From JAJDIA01 sp031555735 (GTDB lineage: Bacteria; Bacteroidota; Bacteroidia; Bacteroidales; Tannerellaceae), in assembly GCA_031555735.1 (NCBI GenBank), contig JAVBUE010000008.1:1-52219 (forward strand): a stretch of 52,219 nt of DNA. Direction: 5' to 3'. Shown piece after piece: positions 18,701 through 26,900 of the stretch; within the stretch, counting starts at the first letter, position 1; every line of letters starts with the position of its first letter. The position numbers and the translations under genes are program-made. The notes below the pieces were generated by a model. The model was not told the DNA's origin. It worked only from the letters and a program-made list of their open reading frames with translations, and made no database searches.

Positions 18701-19132
18701 TGAGATCTTTTCGGTGACGGTCTGCGCGGTAGCGGGTTGTTCCTGCGTACAGGCGATCTCCTTTTTATAAATCAGGATGTGGTTCCCCTTCATCGTAAAA
18801 TCCACATTTTCTTCATGCAGGATTGCTTTCAGCACATTTTCCACAGTCTCGTCCTGTACATGGATGGATACTTTTTTGTTCGTATCGATATCCTTGGATT
18901 CAAACCAGAAAGAGTAAGAAGATTGGTTTTGTATTTCATTGAATACTTTGTACATAGATTCATTCCGTATATCCAAGGATACCCTGGTGGTCTGGGAGTA
19001 GGAAGACGCAGAAACAGTCCAGAACCCCAAGAACCAGAAAACAAATGCTATTTTCATGATTTTTATGATTTTACCTGAACACAAAATGTACTGATACATT
19101 TGCATTCGTCGTTTTTCTTGATACATTTGCAT
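15773..19132 (-). CDS. SusC/RagA-family TonB-dependent transporter with STN domain
   Basis: This outer-membrane transporter imports oligosaccharides with SusD using TonB energy. Order of parts: signal peptide (MKIAFVFWFLGFWTVSASS), STN domain at about 50-125 that contacts the FecR anti-sigma factor, a carboxypeptidase-regulatory-like domain at about 145-220, the plug start VVIVGYGVQKKVNLTGSVAT, the SusC motif with LKDASSAAIYGSKAANGVI, and a C-terminal 22-strand barrel ending in a phenylalanine. At 1119 residues it is normal. The start is unsure: the repeated RMQMYQ at the N-terminus suggests a start at 19102 or 19057 and not 19132. The STN domain fits the adjacent sigma/anti-sigma genes. Confidence 0.95.
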   Translation of the reverse strand: MQMYQEKRRMQMYQYILCSGKIIKIMKIAFVFWFLGFWTVSASSYSQTTRVSLDIRNESMYKVFNEIQNQSSYSFWFESKDIDTNKKVSIHVQDETVENVLKAILHEENVDFTMKGNHILIYKKEIACTQEQPATAQTVTEKISGIVKDERGEPLIGVHISVKDATYGTVTDINGQFALEAKTTDVLVFSYLGYVTREVAIQGQKNLTITLQENQQLLDEVVIVGYGVQKKVNLTGSVATISAEKLNSRPITSLSAGLQGLVPGMTIIQNSGQPGHDGGSIRIRGVGTLNSANPMILVDGVEGAMDNLDSNDIESISVLKDASSAAIYGSKAANGVILITTKRGSAGKAVIAYNSNFGWQNRTNQAERLNSWEYAELYNEGLLLDGKNPRFTEADIQAFKEGNDPYKYPNTDWNELLYKGSGFQQQHNLSITGGADKTHYMASVGYQQQDGLIKHTAKKQFNARTNLDMNPVRNLDISLSLYVSQRNITEPTNPFVGGIDQFFRLANQMAPWIPYKDANGDYGTVSDGNPIAWIELGSTTDLVERLMNAMGTLSYTFLEGLSLKAVGSYRTNANDSHEFRKDIWYNPGKYHGPNKMYEKTVFSTLYTGDVLANFNRSFGKHTLGAMAGFHVEQYDYKYGEMYRQDFPNNNLTDINAGSTSGQTAKGDTKHLNMLSYFGRFNYDFGGRYLFEANVRSDASSRFAPGYRWGLFPSFSAAWRLTEEAFMEKSKEVLSNLKIRASWGKLGNQSALDYYPSIPTIGLGSDYAYPFNGTIQAGAAMKKANKKTITWEDTRTWGVGVDFGLWNNLNVTVDYYDRFTSGILMTVQAPATFGLDGYIDNIGEMSNKGIEVAVNYTKQFNDLSVGIGANFTYNKNEILNLGDDEYMLDGTKKIKKVGYAVNSFYGYKTDGLFKSQEEIANWPAYKMANYKVLPGDLKYVNTNDDHEITGDDRVVLGSTDPAYTFGFNLNAACKGFDFSAFFQGAADVFGYMEFAGVGEFIGDTGHPLRFWLDRWTPENPDSNIPRIQNINGISSPGQITSEYWVQNATYLRLKNLQFGYTFPIKWTKRLNISRLRVYYSGQNLLTFTGFLKGWDPESPIGSGQNYPQVIVNSFGLNLTF

Positions 19133-19178
19133 AAGAATTTAGTTAATAATTTGCGTGATTGTTAATTAAGAAATGTTG

Positions 19179-19209
19179 GATTGGAGGATGTTTGCCGCAT
19201 CTTCCAATC
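19179..19209. promoter_or_regulatory. Stable hairpin between fecR and susC
   Basis: GATTGGAGGATG (19179-19190) pairs with CATCTTCCAATC (19198-19209), 12 base pairs with one G-T. A T run follows on the plus strand only, so on the transcribed minus strand it is not a classical terminator. It lies about 46 bases upstream of the longest susC start, in the leader between the regulator genes and susC, and could attenuate read-through or stabilise the susC message. Confidence 0.45.
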
Positions 19210-19275
19210 TTTTTTATACCCTACTGATTTATTTCCATAGGCATTCAGATTTAATCGTGAGACATGGATGAACTG

Positions 19276-20274
19276 TTAATATATTTCTATGGCATTTCCT
19301 TTTATCGAGTAGTTGAAGTTGTGGTTGGAAGACATGACATCAAAGAGTTGTTCAATGGTTTCATTGCGTGAGAAATCACCGGTAAAACGTTTCTTTCCAA
19401 GGGAATCGTTCGAGATCGTAACCTCTATGTCAAAACATCTTTCAAGCCGGCGCATGATGGATGCAAGGCTCTCGTCCCGGAAGCGTATGCGGTTCATTGT
19501 CCAATCAATGGCAAAGGCGGCATCTGTTGCCTCCATCGTGAGTTGATTCGTTTGCCGGTTGTACACCCCTTTTTCGTTGGGTTTCAGATGCAGAGAGGGG
19601 TTGGTTTCGGTCATTAACTCAACCGCACCTTCCAGCAACGTGACTTCCGTTTCCGTTTCATCGTAGGTATTTACATTGAAGGTCGTACCATGTACTTTTA
19701 CTTTGACATCTTTTGTTTGCACAATAAAGGGCCGTTTGGTATCTTTGGCGACTTTGAAATAAGCCTCCCCTTCCAAATACACAAGACGTTCTTTCTGATT
19801 GAAATGGTTGCCGCAGACAATTTGGGAGGCGGCATTCAGCCATACTTCGGAACCATCCGGTAGTACCATCCGGGCTTTTTGGCCTTTCGGAGCGGACACA
19901 CTGAGGTCGGTCCTGTCAGGCTGATTACCCTCCAGCCAATAGGCGGCCACACCCACACTGAGCAATAACAGGATGGTGGCGGCAACCTTCATCACCCTAA
20001 GCGACAGGCGACGGGAGACCAATACATGCTGTTCGGGGGAAACGGAGGCAGATATGCCGATTTCCCTCTTGATACGATCCAACAAATCACGACGTCGCCG
20101 GCTATCAAAATCAGCGGATAATCCGATCGATTCCTCCCATTGCCGCACCGTCCAATCCTCAAAGTCGTTGCTTTTTAGCCATTCGACAAGGCGTTTGACT
20201 TCTTCGGGCTCTGCATTCCCTTTGAGATATTTTTCAAATAAACCGATATAGGTTGTGTTCTCCATGCTGCGCAT
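19276..20274 (-). CDS. FecR-family anti-sigma factor
   Basis: FecR-type proteins are inner-membrane anti-sigma factors that read a signal from the STN domain of a SusC-like transporter and release an ECF sigma factor. The 332-residue protein has a cytoplasmic N-terminal part (about residues 1-110), one membrane helix VMKVAATILLLLSVGVAAYW (about 113-132) and a periplasmic FecR domain (VSAPKGQKARMVLPDGSEVWLNA, then FIVQTKDVKVKVHGTTFNV) with a DUF4974-like C-terminus. A start at 20265 (MENTTYIGLF) is plausible. It lies 76 bases after the sigma gene and before susC. Confidence 0.93.
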   Translation of the reverse strand: MRSMENTTYIGLFEKYLKGNAEPEEVKRLVEWLKSNDFEDWTVRQWEESIGLSADFDSRRRRDLLDRIKREIGISASVSPEQHVLVSRRLSLRVMKVAATILLLLSVGVAAYWLEGNQPDRTDLSVSAPKGQKARMVLPDGSEVWLNAASQIVCGNHFNQKERLVYLEGEAYFKVAKDTKRPFIVQTKDVKVKVHGTTFNVNTYDETETEVTLLEGAVELMTETNPSLHLKPNEKGVYNRQTNQLTMEATDAAFAIDWTMNRIRFRDESLASIMRRLERCFDIEVTISNDSLGKKRFTGDFSRNETIEQLFDVMSSNHNFNYSIKGNAIEIY

Positions 20275-20350
20275 ATACCATATTTCTCTTACATAGTATG
20301 AACAGATGAGGAAAAGACAGCCACTATCCCAAAACAGATTTTAACTTTTA

Positions 20351-20914
20351 TTAGAAAAAACACAGGAGTTTAGAAAGACGGTTGCGCAGGAAGGAGATCG
20401 CTTTCGTCATTTGGGTTTCCACGGTGTTAACAGAGATATGAAGCTGTTCAGCAATTTGTTTGTTGGTGAGGAACTGCTTCCGGCTCAACAAGAATATGCG
20501 GCGGCGTTCCGGAGGAAGTTTTTCAACCAACCGGTCGATCAGCTCCTCAAGCAGATGGACATCCAATTCGCTTTCTATTAAATTGGTCTCTGAAGCCATG
20601 TCGTTTCCCGGTAGCCCTTTGCATTGTTTCTCATAAAGATATTCATACATCTTATGTTGATGATGGTTCACCAACAGGTGTCTGGCGATTGTAAACACCA
20701 GTGAGTCAAAGTTTTTATCCGGATCAAGGTTCATGCGCATCTCCCATATTTTGATGAAAACAGACTGTACAATGTCTTCCGCATGGAATTTATCCTGATA
20801 GGAGATGTGTAATACAAAATTATATAATTTCGTACTCCAGCTTTCATACAGATAATCGAATGCAGAAATATCGCCGTTTTTAAGTCTCTTTATATAGGAG
20901 GAACTATCAGGCAT
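20351..20914 (-). CDS. ECF RNA polymerase sigma factor
   Basis: The 187-residue protein is a Bacteroidetes-type sigma-70 family ECF factor. Region 2 is seen in GDISAFDYLYESWSTKLYNF and AEDIVQSVFIKIWEMR, and region 4 as a helix-turn-helix with LTNKQIAEQLHISVNTVETQ near residues 150-170. It lies first in the minus-strand series sigma, fecR, susC, susD, GH95, so it very likely activates the PUL when the anti-sigma factor is released. A -7 box sits 22 bases upstream of the start. Confidence 0.95.
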   Translation of the reverse strand: MPDSSSYIKRLKNGDISAFDYLYESWSTKLYNFVLHISYQDKFHAEDIVQSVFIKIWEMRMNLDPDKNFDSLVFTIARHLLVNHHQHKMYEYLYEKQCKGLPGNDMASETNLIESELDVHLLEELIDRLVEKLPPERRRIFLLSRKQFLTNKQIAEQLHISVNTVETQMTKAISFLRNRLSKLLCFF

Positions 20915-20935
20915 ACCTGTCGTTTAAGTCACCGG

Positions 20936-20943
20936 CAAATGTA
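20936..20943 (-). promoter_or_regulatory. -7 box upstream of the ECF sigma gene
   Basis: On the minus strand this reads TACATTTG, a match to TAnnTTTG, 22 bases before the sigma-factor ATG. No good -33 element is visible. Confidence 0.5.
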
Positions 20944-20985
20944 CTGGAAAAAAAACATATTCGGAACGAGACGCTTACGTAATGA

Positions 20986-21108
20986 CTAAAAAGTTTCATC
21001 CGGATGGAACAAAAAGTTCCTAAGGATGGAACAAAAAGTTCCAATAGGTGAACCTTTTTGTTCCAATAGGTGAACCTTTTTGTTCCAATAGGTGGAAACT
21101 TTTTAGCC
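20986..21108. repeat. Symmetric 22-nt-period repeat array (intergenic)
   Basis: Three A-tract units (AAAAAG at 20988, 21011, 21033; GGATGGAACAAAAAGTTCC twice) are followed by three inverted T-tract units (TTTTTG at 21055 and 21077, TTTTTA at 21100; AATAGGTGAACCTTTTTG twice). Steps are 23, 22, 22, 22 and 23 bases, so the array is mirror-symmetric about 21046. The outer units are inverted copies of each other (CTAAAAAGTTT and AAACTTTTTAG). Inner units are themselves small hairpins (GGAAC-A5-GTTCC). The array separates the divergent sigma and aroA genes. Its function is not recognised. Confidence 0.85.
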
Positions 21109-21112
21109 GTCG

Positions 21113-21231
21113 CGTGGCAGATGTGACAGCAAAAAGGCGGGGAAACGGATCCGCCACGGGCATCTGCCACACACCTAACATATTCATGAACAATCAGATA
21201 GGGCCTATTGCGTGACACCGTGGCAGATGTT
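21113..21231. repeat. Three copies of GTGGCAGATG, one inverted
   Basis: GTGGCAGATG occurs at 21114-21123 and again at 21220-21229, and its perfect reverse complement CATCTGCCAC at 21161-21170. The first and inverted copies can form a 10-bp stem. They lie in the gap between the sigma gene and aroA. They may be an operator or part of a repeat family; no function is recognised. A 103-codon open frame across this region (20907-21218, minus) shows no protein-like features. Confidence 0.6.
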
Positions 21232-21359
21232 TGGCAAAAATAAACTTCGTGTAGGGGATAAGGAGGCTCATGGATTCAAACGGTTGATCCAAATTCAAAA
21301 CAGCTTCTAATTTTACAGTTGTTTTTAGTACGATCTCCTCCCGAATGCAATAAAATCCC

Positions 21360-21367
21360 TACTTTTG
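21360..21367 (+). promoter_or_regulatory. -7 box upstream of aroA
   Basis: TACTTTTG matches TAnnTTTG and lies 34 bases before the aroA start codon. A -33 element is not clear. Confidence 0.45.
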
Positions 21368-21401
21368 TGTGTTATAAGAAAACAGTATAGTACGAGACAC
21401 G

Positions 21402-22631
21402 ATGAATTACCTGATCCGGAAAACGGAAGATATACAAGAGGCGGTTGTCAGCCTGCCTTCCTCAAAGAGCATCAGCAACCGGGCGCTTATCCTGAATGCG
21501 CTCAGTTACAGTCCGTATGACGTGCAAAACCTGGCGGATTGCGATGATACGCATGCGCTTGAACGGGCGCTGAACTCCAACACCAACCACTTCGATATCG
21601 GGGCGGCAGGTACGGCAATGCGTTTTCTTACGGCTTTCCTTTCGAAGATCGTGGGCGAATGGATCCTCACCGGTTCGGAACGGATGAAGAACCGCCCGAT
21701 CGGCCCGTTGGTAGATGCGCTGAATACACTGGGGGGACGGATCGAATATATGGGAAAAGAAGGCTATCCCCCGTTGCGTATCTATGGCAGTGCGCTGCAA
21801 GGAGGAGAGATCACCATGCCCGGGAATATCAGTTCGCAGTATATTTCTGCCCTGTTGATGATCGCTCCGCTGATGGAGAACGGACTGAAGATCAGCCTGG
21901 AAGGAGAAGTGATATCCCGTCCCTATATCGACCTGACTCTCGGGATGATGGAAAAGTATGGCGTCCGTTGTACATTCAATGACCATCTGATTATCGTTCC
22001 ACCGGGCGATTACAGGCCTGTTCCCTATGCGGTTGAACCGGATTGGAGCGCCGCGTCGTACTGGTTTGAGATCGCTTCTTTATCCTCATCAGACCAGATT
22101 TACCATCTCCCCGGGTTGTGTAGCGACAGTCAGCAGGGCGATGCCGCCTGCCGGGAACTATTCCGTCAGTTGGGAGTCGGCATGACAACCTCCAGCGACA
22201 GGGCATCCCTGAGAGGCTCCCTCAGCCACAGCCCGTCTTTCGAACATGATTTTACAGAAACGCCCGACTTGGCGCAGACCGTCGCCGTCGCCTGTGCATT
22301 GAAAGGCATTCCTTTCCACATCACGGGACTGCGGAGTTTGCGTATCAAAGAGACCGACCGTATCTTCGCGTTGAAGACCGAACTGAAGAAACTGGGATAT
22401 GTACTGACCGATACACCCGATACGCTGGCGTGGAACGGCGAATGTTGCGAGCCCGATCCCGTTCCCGTGATCGCCACCTACGAAGACCACCGCATGGCGA
22501 TGGCCTTCGCCCCCGCCGCCCTTGTACGTCCGGAAGGAATTACGATCGCCAACCCGCAGGTTGTTTCCAAAAGTTATCCCGGATTCTGGGAAGAGTTGCA
22601 AAAAGCAGGTTTCACCCTGACAGCAGATTGA
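21402..22631 (+). CDS. aroA: 3-phosphoshikimate 1-carboxyvinyltransferase (EPSP synthase)
   Basis: AroA joins shikimate-3-phosphate and phosphoenolpyruvate, the sixth step of the chorismate pathway. The 409-residue protein carries the N-terminal substrate motif LPSSKSISNRALIL (residues about 18-31), a glycine-rich GAAGTAMRFLTAF, the central EPDWSAASYWFE and the C-terminal RIKETDRIFALKTELKKLG, all conserved in the family. It is slightly shorter than E. coli AroA (427). It starts a plus-strand run with gaps of only 4 and 6 bases to the next two genes; aroK lies 4.8 kb downstream in the same direction. Confidence 0.95.
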   Translation: MNYLIRKTEDIQEAVVSLPSSKSISNRALILNALSYSPYDVQNLADCDDTHALERALNSNTNHFDIGAAGTAMRFLTAFLSKIVGEWILTGSERMKNRPIGPLVDALNTLGGRIEYMGKEGYPPLRIYGSALQGGEITMPGNISSQYISALLMIAPLMENGLKISLEGEVISRPYIDLTLGMMEKYGVRCTFNDHLIIVPPGDYRPVPYAVEPDWSAASYWFEIASLSSSDQIYHLPGLCSDSQQGDAACRELFRQLGVGMTTSSDRASLRGSLSHSPSFEHDFTETPDLAQTVAVACALKGIPFHITGLRSLRIKETDRIFALKTELKKLGYVLTDTPDTLAWNGECCEPDPVPVIATYEDHRMAMAFAPAALVRPEGITIANPQVVSKSYPGFWEELQKAGFTLTAD

Positions 22632-22635
22632 ACCG

Positions 22636-23055
22636 ATGATCTACCTCATCCTTGGACTGATCTCCCTCGGTTGCGTGGCTGCCCTGATCGGCTACTTTCG
22701 CAACAAACGGTTACAGCAGAAGCTGGAACGGGGGGAAATAAACGAGATTCCCGAAGCACAGGAAATACCGGAAGTGTGCTGCGGACAGCATGAACTTTGC
22801 GAACGCGACAGCCTCCTGGCAGCCGTCAGCAAGCAGATCGAATACTACGAAGATGAAGACCTGGATCGTTTCCGCGGGACGGCAGCAGGGGCTTACGACG
22901 AAGAGGCGGTGGGTGAATTCCGGGACGTGTTATATACCCTGCGTGACGTAGAAGTGGCCGGATGGCTACGCAGCCTGCAACTACGCGCCATCAACCTGCC
23001 CGATGCCCTGAAGGATGAAGCCTTTCTCATCGTCGGCGAACGACGGATACACTAA
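22636..23055 (+). CDS. Small membrane-anchored protein, function unknown
   Basis: I do not recognise a characterised family. The 139-residue protein begins with one membrane helix (MIYLILGLISLGCVAALIGYF) and a short basic stretch, placing the rest on one side of the inner membrane. A cysteine cluster CCGQHELCERD (about residues 49-59) resembles a metal or Fe-S ligand arrangement but this is inference. The C-terminal half is acidic and helical (YYEDEDLDRF, VGEFRDVLYTLRDVEVAGWL). It is packed 4 bases after aroA and 6 bases before a metal ABC permease gene, so it is probably co-transcribed with both. Confidence 0.8.
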   Translation: MIYLILGLISLGCVAALIGYFRNKRLQQKLERGEINEIPEAQEIPEVCCGQHELCERDSLLAAVSKQIEYYEDEDLDRFRGTAAGAYDEEAVGEFRDVLYTLRDVEVAGWLRSLQLRAINLPDALKDEAFLIVGERRIH

Positions 23056-23061
23056 CCGGAT

Positions 23062-23883
23062 ATGGATATCTTATACTATACCTTCTTCCAACATGCCCTG
23101 GCCGGCAGCCTGCTGACGGCTGTCACCTGCGGGATCGTAGGTACTTATATCGTAGCACGCCGGCTGGTGTTTATCAGCGGGGGCATCACCCATGCTTCGT
23201 TTGGCGGACTGGGACTGGGCTTTTACCTGGGGATGAATCCAACGCTGATGGCGATGGTCTTCTCCATCCTTTCCGCCTTTGGCGTGGAATGGGCGAGCAG
23301 GTCGCAGCACATACGCGAAGATTCGGCCATCGCAGGTATCTGGTCGCTGGGTATGGCGCTGGGGGTAATCTTTATCTTCCTGACACCGGGATATGCTCCC
23401 AACCTGTCAGGGTATCTGTTCGGGAACATACTGACCATTTCGCTCACGGATATCCTGTGGATGGCGGGGCTGGCTGTCGTACTGCTTATCATCTTCTCCC
23501 TGTTCCGGCGGGAGATCCTGTTTGTGGCGTTCGATCGAGATTTTGCCCGTACGCAGGGATTACCTGTCAAAGTGGTCGAGTATGGGATGATCTGCCTGAT
23601 TGCCATCACCATCGTGCTCTCAATCCGCCTGGTGGGTATCATGCTGCTGATGAGCATGCTCACATTGCCTCAGATCACGCTGAACCTGTTTACGGCCGAT
23701 TTCCGGAAGATCATGATCGGAAGCATCGTGATTGGCTTTGTGGCTTGTATCGCCGGACTGGTCCTCTCCTACCTGATCAATGTACCATCGGGAGCATTCA
23801 TCATCCTCGTCCTGGTGGTCTTCTTTTTAGGAGCAAAAGCAATAAAAACACGTACGAGGCGTTACTATACAGACAAGGTATAG
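23062..23883 (+). CDS. Metal ABC transporter permease (ZnuB/MntB type, ABC-3 family)
   Basis: The 273-residue membrane protein matches the ABC-3 permeases that import Zn2+ or Mn2+. About eight hydrophobic helices are seen, with the family motif FISGGITHASFGGLGLG (about residues 38-54) and a late LRLVGIMLLMSMLTLPQ-like segment (about 188-205). It is normal in length. Neither the ATPase nor the binding-protein gene is adjacent, so the partners must be elsewhere. The gene sits between the small membrane-anchored protein and the SprE-like protein, 6 and 42 bases away. Confidence 0.9.
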   Translation: MDILYYTFFQHALAGSLLTAVTCGIVGTYIVARRLVFISGGITHASFGGLGLGFYLGMNPTLMAMVFSILSAFGVEWASRSQHIREDSAIAGIWSLGMALGVIFIFLTPGYAPNLSGYLFGNILTISLTDILWMAGLAVVLLIIFSLFRREILFVAFDRDFARTQGLPVKVVEYGMICLIAITIVLSIRLVGIMLLMSMLTLPQITLNLFTADFRKIMIGSIVIGFVACIAGLVLSYLINVPSGAFIILVLVVFFLGAKAIKTRTRRYYTDKV

Positions 23884-23925
23884 CCTTGCTTATGAAGACA
23901 GTACTCCCCTGCCCGGGATCAAAGA

Positions 23926-26900
23926 ATGAAGAGAGGTTTCTATTATATACTATTAACGGTTATTACGGCCGGCTTGCTTGGATCGTGCAGTACGAAGAAA
24001 AACACGAAAGCAAGCCGCTTCTATCATTCGTTTACCACCCGCTACAATATTTATTATAATGGCAAAGTTTCGTTCGACGAAACGTTGAATGCCATGCAGA
24101 AAGGCTATAGGGAGAACTACTCCGAGCAGATATTCATGTATCCGATCAGTGCGCAACCCAAAGACAAAGCCACAACGGGAGGACCGTTCGACCGGGCGAT
24201 CGAGAAAAGCAACAAAGCCATCAAGCTCCATTCCATCCAGGTGAAGCCCGAGAAGAAAGCCGGCTGGCGGAGCGATCCCAAACAGGTCGCCCTGCAATCG
24301 CAGGAAGAATACAACCCGTTCCTGAAAAACAGCTGGCTGATGCTGGGGCAGGCTCAATTCTACAACGCCGACTTCCTACAGGCTTCCGCCACCTTCTCCT
24401 ACATCTCCCGCCATTATGCGACCGATGAACTGGTAGCCTCCGAAGCACGGATATGGCAAGCCCGCTGCTACACCGAGATGGGCTGGTTCTACGAATCGGA
24501 GGATGTATTGAACAAACTGAACATCAACGGTATCCCGAAAAAGAACCTCGACAAGTATGCCGCTGTTAACGCTGACCTGCTGATTAAAGAAGGCAAGTTC
24601 GAAGAATCGATCCCCTACCTCCAGACAGCCATCAAAGCGGAGAAGAACAAGCTCCAGCGGACACGGATGAAGTACCTGCTGGGACAACTCTATACCTCCC
24701 TGGAATTAGACGGGCTGGCCTATACCCAGTTCGGCCAGGTGGTATCCGCCAGTCCTCCTTACGAACTGGAATTTGCCGCCCGTATCCGCCAGTCGGAAGT
24801 CTATGCCGGAGGCAGTTACCTGAAAGAGGTAAAGAAACTGGAGCGGATGACCAAAAGCGAGAAGAACAAAGACTTGCTCGACCAGGTCTATTATGCCATC
24901 GGGAATATGTACCTGAGCCGCCAGGACACAGCAAACTCCATCCAAAACTACAGCCTGGGGATTGAAAAAAGTACCCGGAACGGATTGGACAAAGCCATAT
25001 GCCAGATCAAACTCGGAGACATCTATTTCGCCCGGCGCGACTATATCCATGCCCAACCCTGTTATAGCGGCGCGTTGGCGGCGATACAGAAAGAGCATAA
25101 AGACTATAAGCGGGTGGCCAAACTGTCGGAAATATTGGACGGATTGGTAGTCCACGTCCAGGCCGTCCACCTGCAGGACAGCCTCCAGACCCTGGCACGG
25201 ATGCCGGAAGCCGAACGGCTGGCCGTGATCGACAAGATCATCGACCAGGTTAAAAAAGACGAAGAAGCCGCCAAAGCGGAAGCCGAGAAAGCCGCGTACC
25301 TCGCCCAACAGGAGGCTACGAATACAGGCATCAACCGGCCGGGCACGGAAACAGCCGTTGCCATGCTTCCCACCGCCGGCACCGGCACCTTCTATTTCTA
25401 CAACCCGCAAACCGTCGCACAGGGAAAGACACAGTTCCAACGTCTGTGGGGACGCCGGGTGCTGGAAGACAACTGGCGGAGAAGCAATAAAACCATGTCC
25501 ACCTTCGGCGCAATGGAAGAAGACCAAACCGCCATGCCAGCCCCGACCGATTCCGCCGGAATAGTCCAGGAAGCCGCAGCCGGGACAGACCAGCCGGATG
25601 ATATCTCCAACGACCCCAAAACACGGGAATTCTACCTGCAACAACTGCCGCTTACACCCGAAGATGTGGAGGCGTCGAACATCATCATCGTGGATGGGCT
25701 CTACCAGATGGCGATGATCTACAAAGACCGGTTGGAAGACCTGCCCTTATCCATCGAAGGGTTCCAGACCCTCGACAACCGTTTCCCGGAGAACGAACAC
25801 CGGCTCGAAAGCTATTACCAGATCTACCTGATGGCGCTCCGCTTAGACAACAGGGCGCTGGCCGACGAATACAAAGCGAAACTGATCCACGCCTTCCCGG
25901 CAAGCGACTACGCCGTGGCCATTGCCGATCCGGACTATCTCTACAACATCCGGATGATGGACCAGGTGCAAGACTCCGTCTATCAACGTACCTACCAGGC
26001 CTACCTGGATGGCAACGTGGACGAAGTACGGAAAAACTACCGGATGATGAACGAACAATACCCCTTGGCCAAACTGATGCCCAAGTTCATGTTCCTCGAC
26101 GCACTCACGCATGTGCAAACCGGAGACGTGGAAGGGTTTAAGGCAACACTGAAAGCGCTGATCGACAAATATCCGGAGGCCGATGTCACCGAACTCGCCG
26201 GTGAGATGCTGAAAGGTGTCCTGCGCGGACGGACACTGGTACAGGGAAATGTACGCGGGATGACCTGGAACATGCGCTTCGGCGGGGAAGGCGGACTTTC
26301 GGCGGCCGATTCGGCACGGACCTTCAGCGCAGAGACGAACGTCCCCTATCGGATGTTGCTGATCTATCCTACCGGAAGTCTGGACAAGAACCAACTCCTG
26401 TTTACCGTCGCCGCCTTCAACTTCGCCAATTTCATGGTGAAGGAATTCGACCTCAACGTAGAAGAAAACGGATCGGTGAGCATCCTGAGCATCGAGGGTT
26501 TCTTCAACTTCAACGAGATCCTGCATTATTACCGGATGATCTACGGCAAAGACGGCTATGCCAATGCGTTGAATAAAGAGGTCACCGTCCTACCGATCTC
26601 TACAGCCAACTACGAGACGTTGCTGCGCGGTAAGACGGTTGACGATTATATCGACTTCTTCGAAACGCACTTTGCCGGACTGGCGCCCGAAATGCTTGCC
26701 CGCTGGTCGGCACACCGGGAAGCGGATATGCAGGAGAAGGAAGAGGAAGAAGCGGCAAAAACGGAAACGGAAACCGGAACCGTAAAAGAAGAAGCGGAAG
26801 GGGTGAAAGCAGAACCGGTAACAGTGCCGGCACCCGTTCTTCCCGATTCAGCGATCAGCCCAATCTCCCTGCCGGACACGACGTTGATCCTGCCGCCAAC

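Noticed and set aside
20907..21218. 103-codon open frame on the minus strand
   Set aside because: It spans the repeat array and the sigma-gene promoter, is cysteine-rich in a random way and has no family features.
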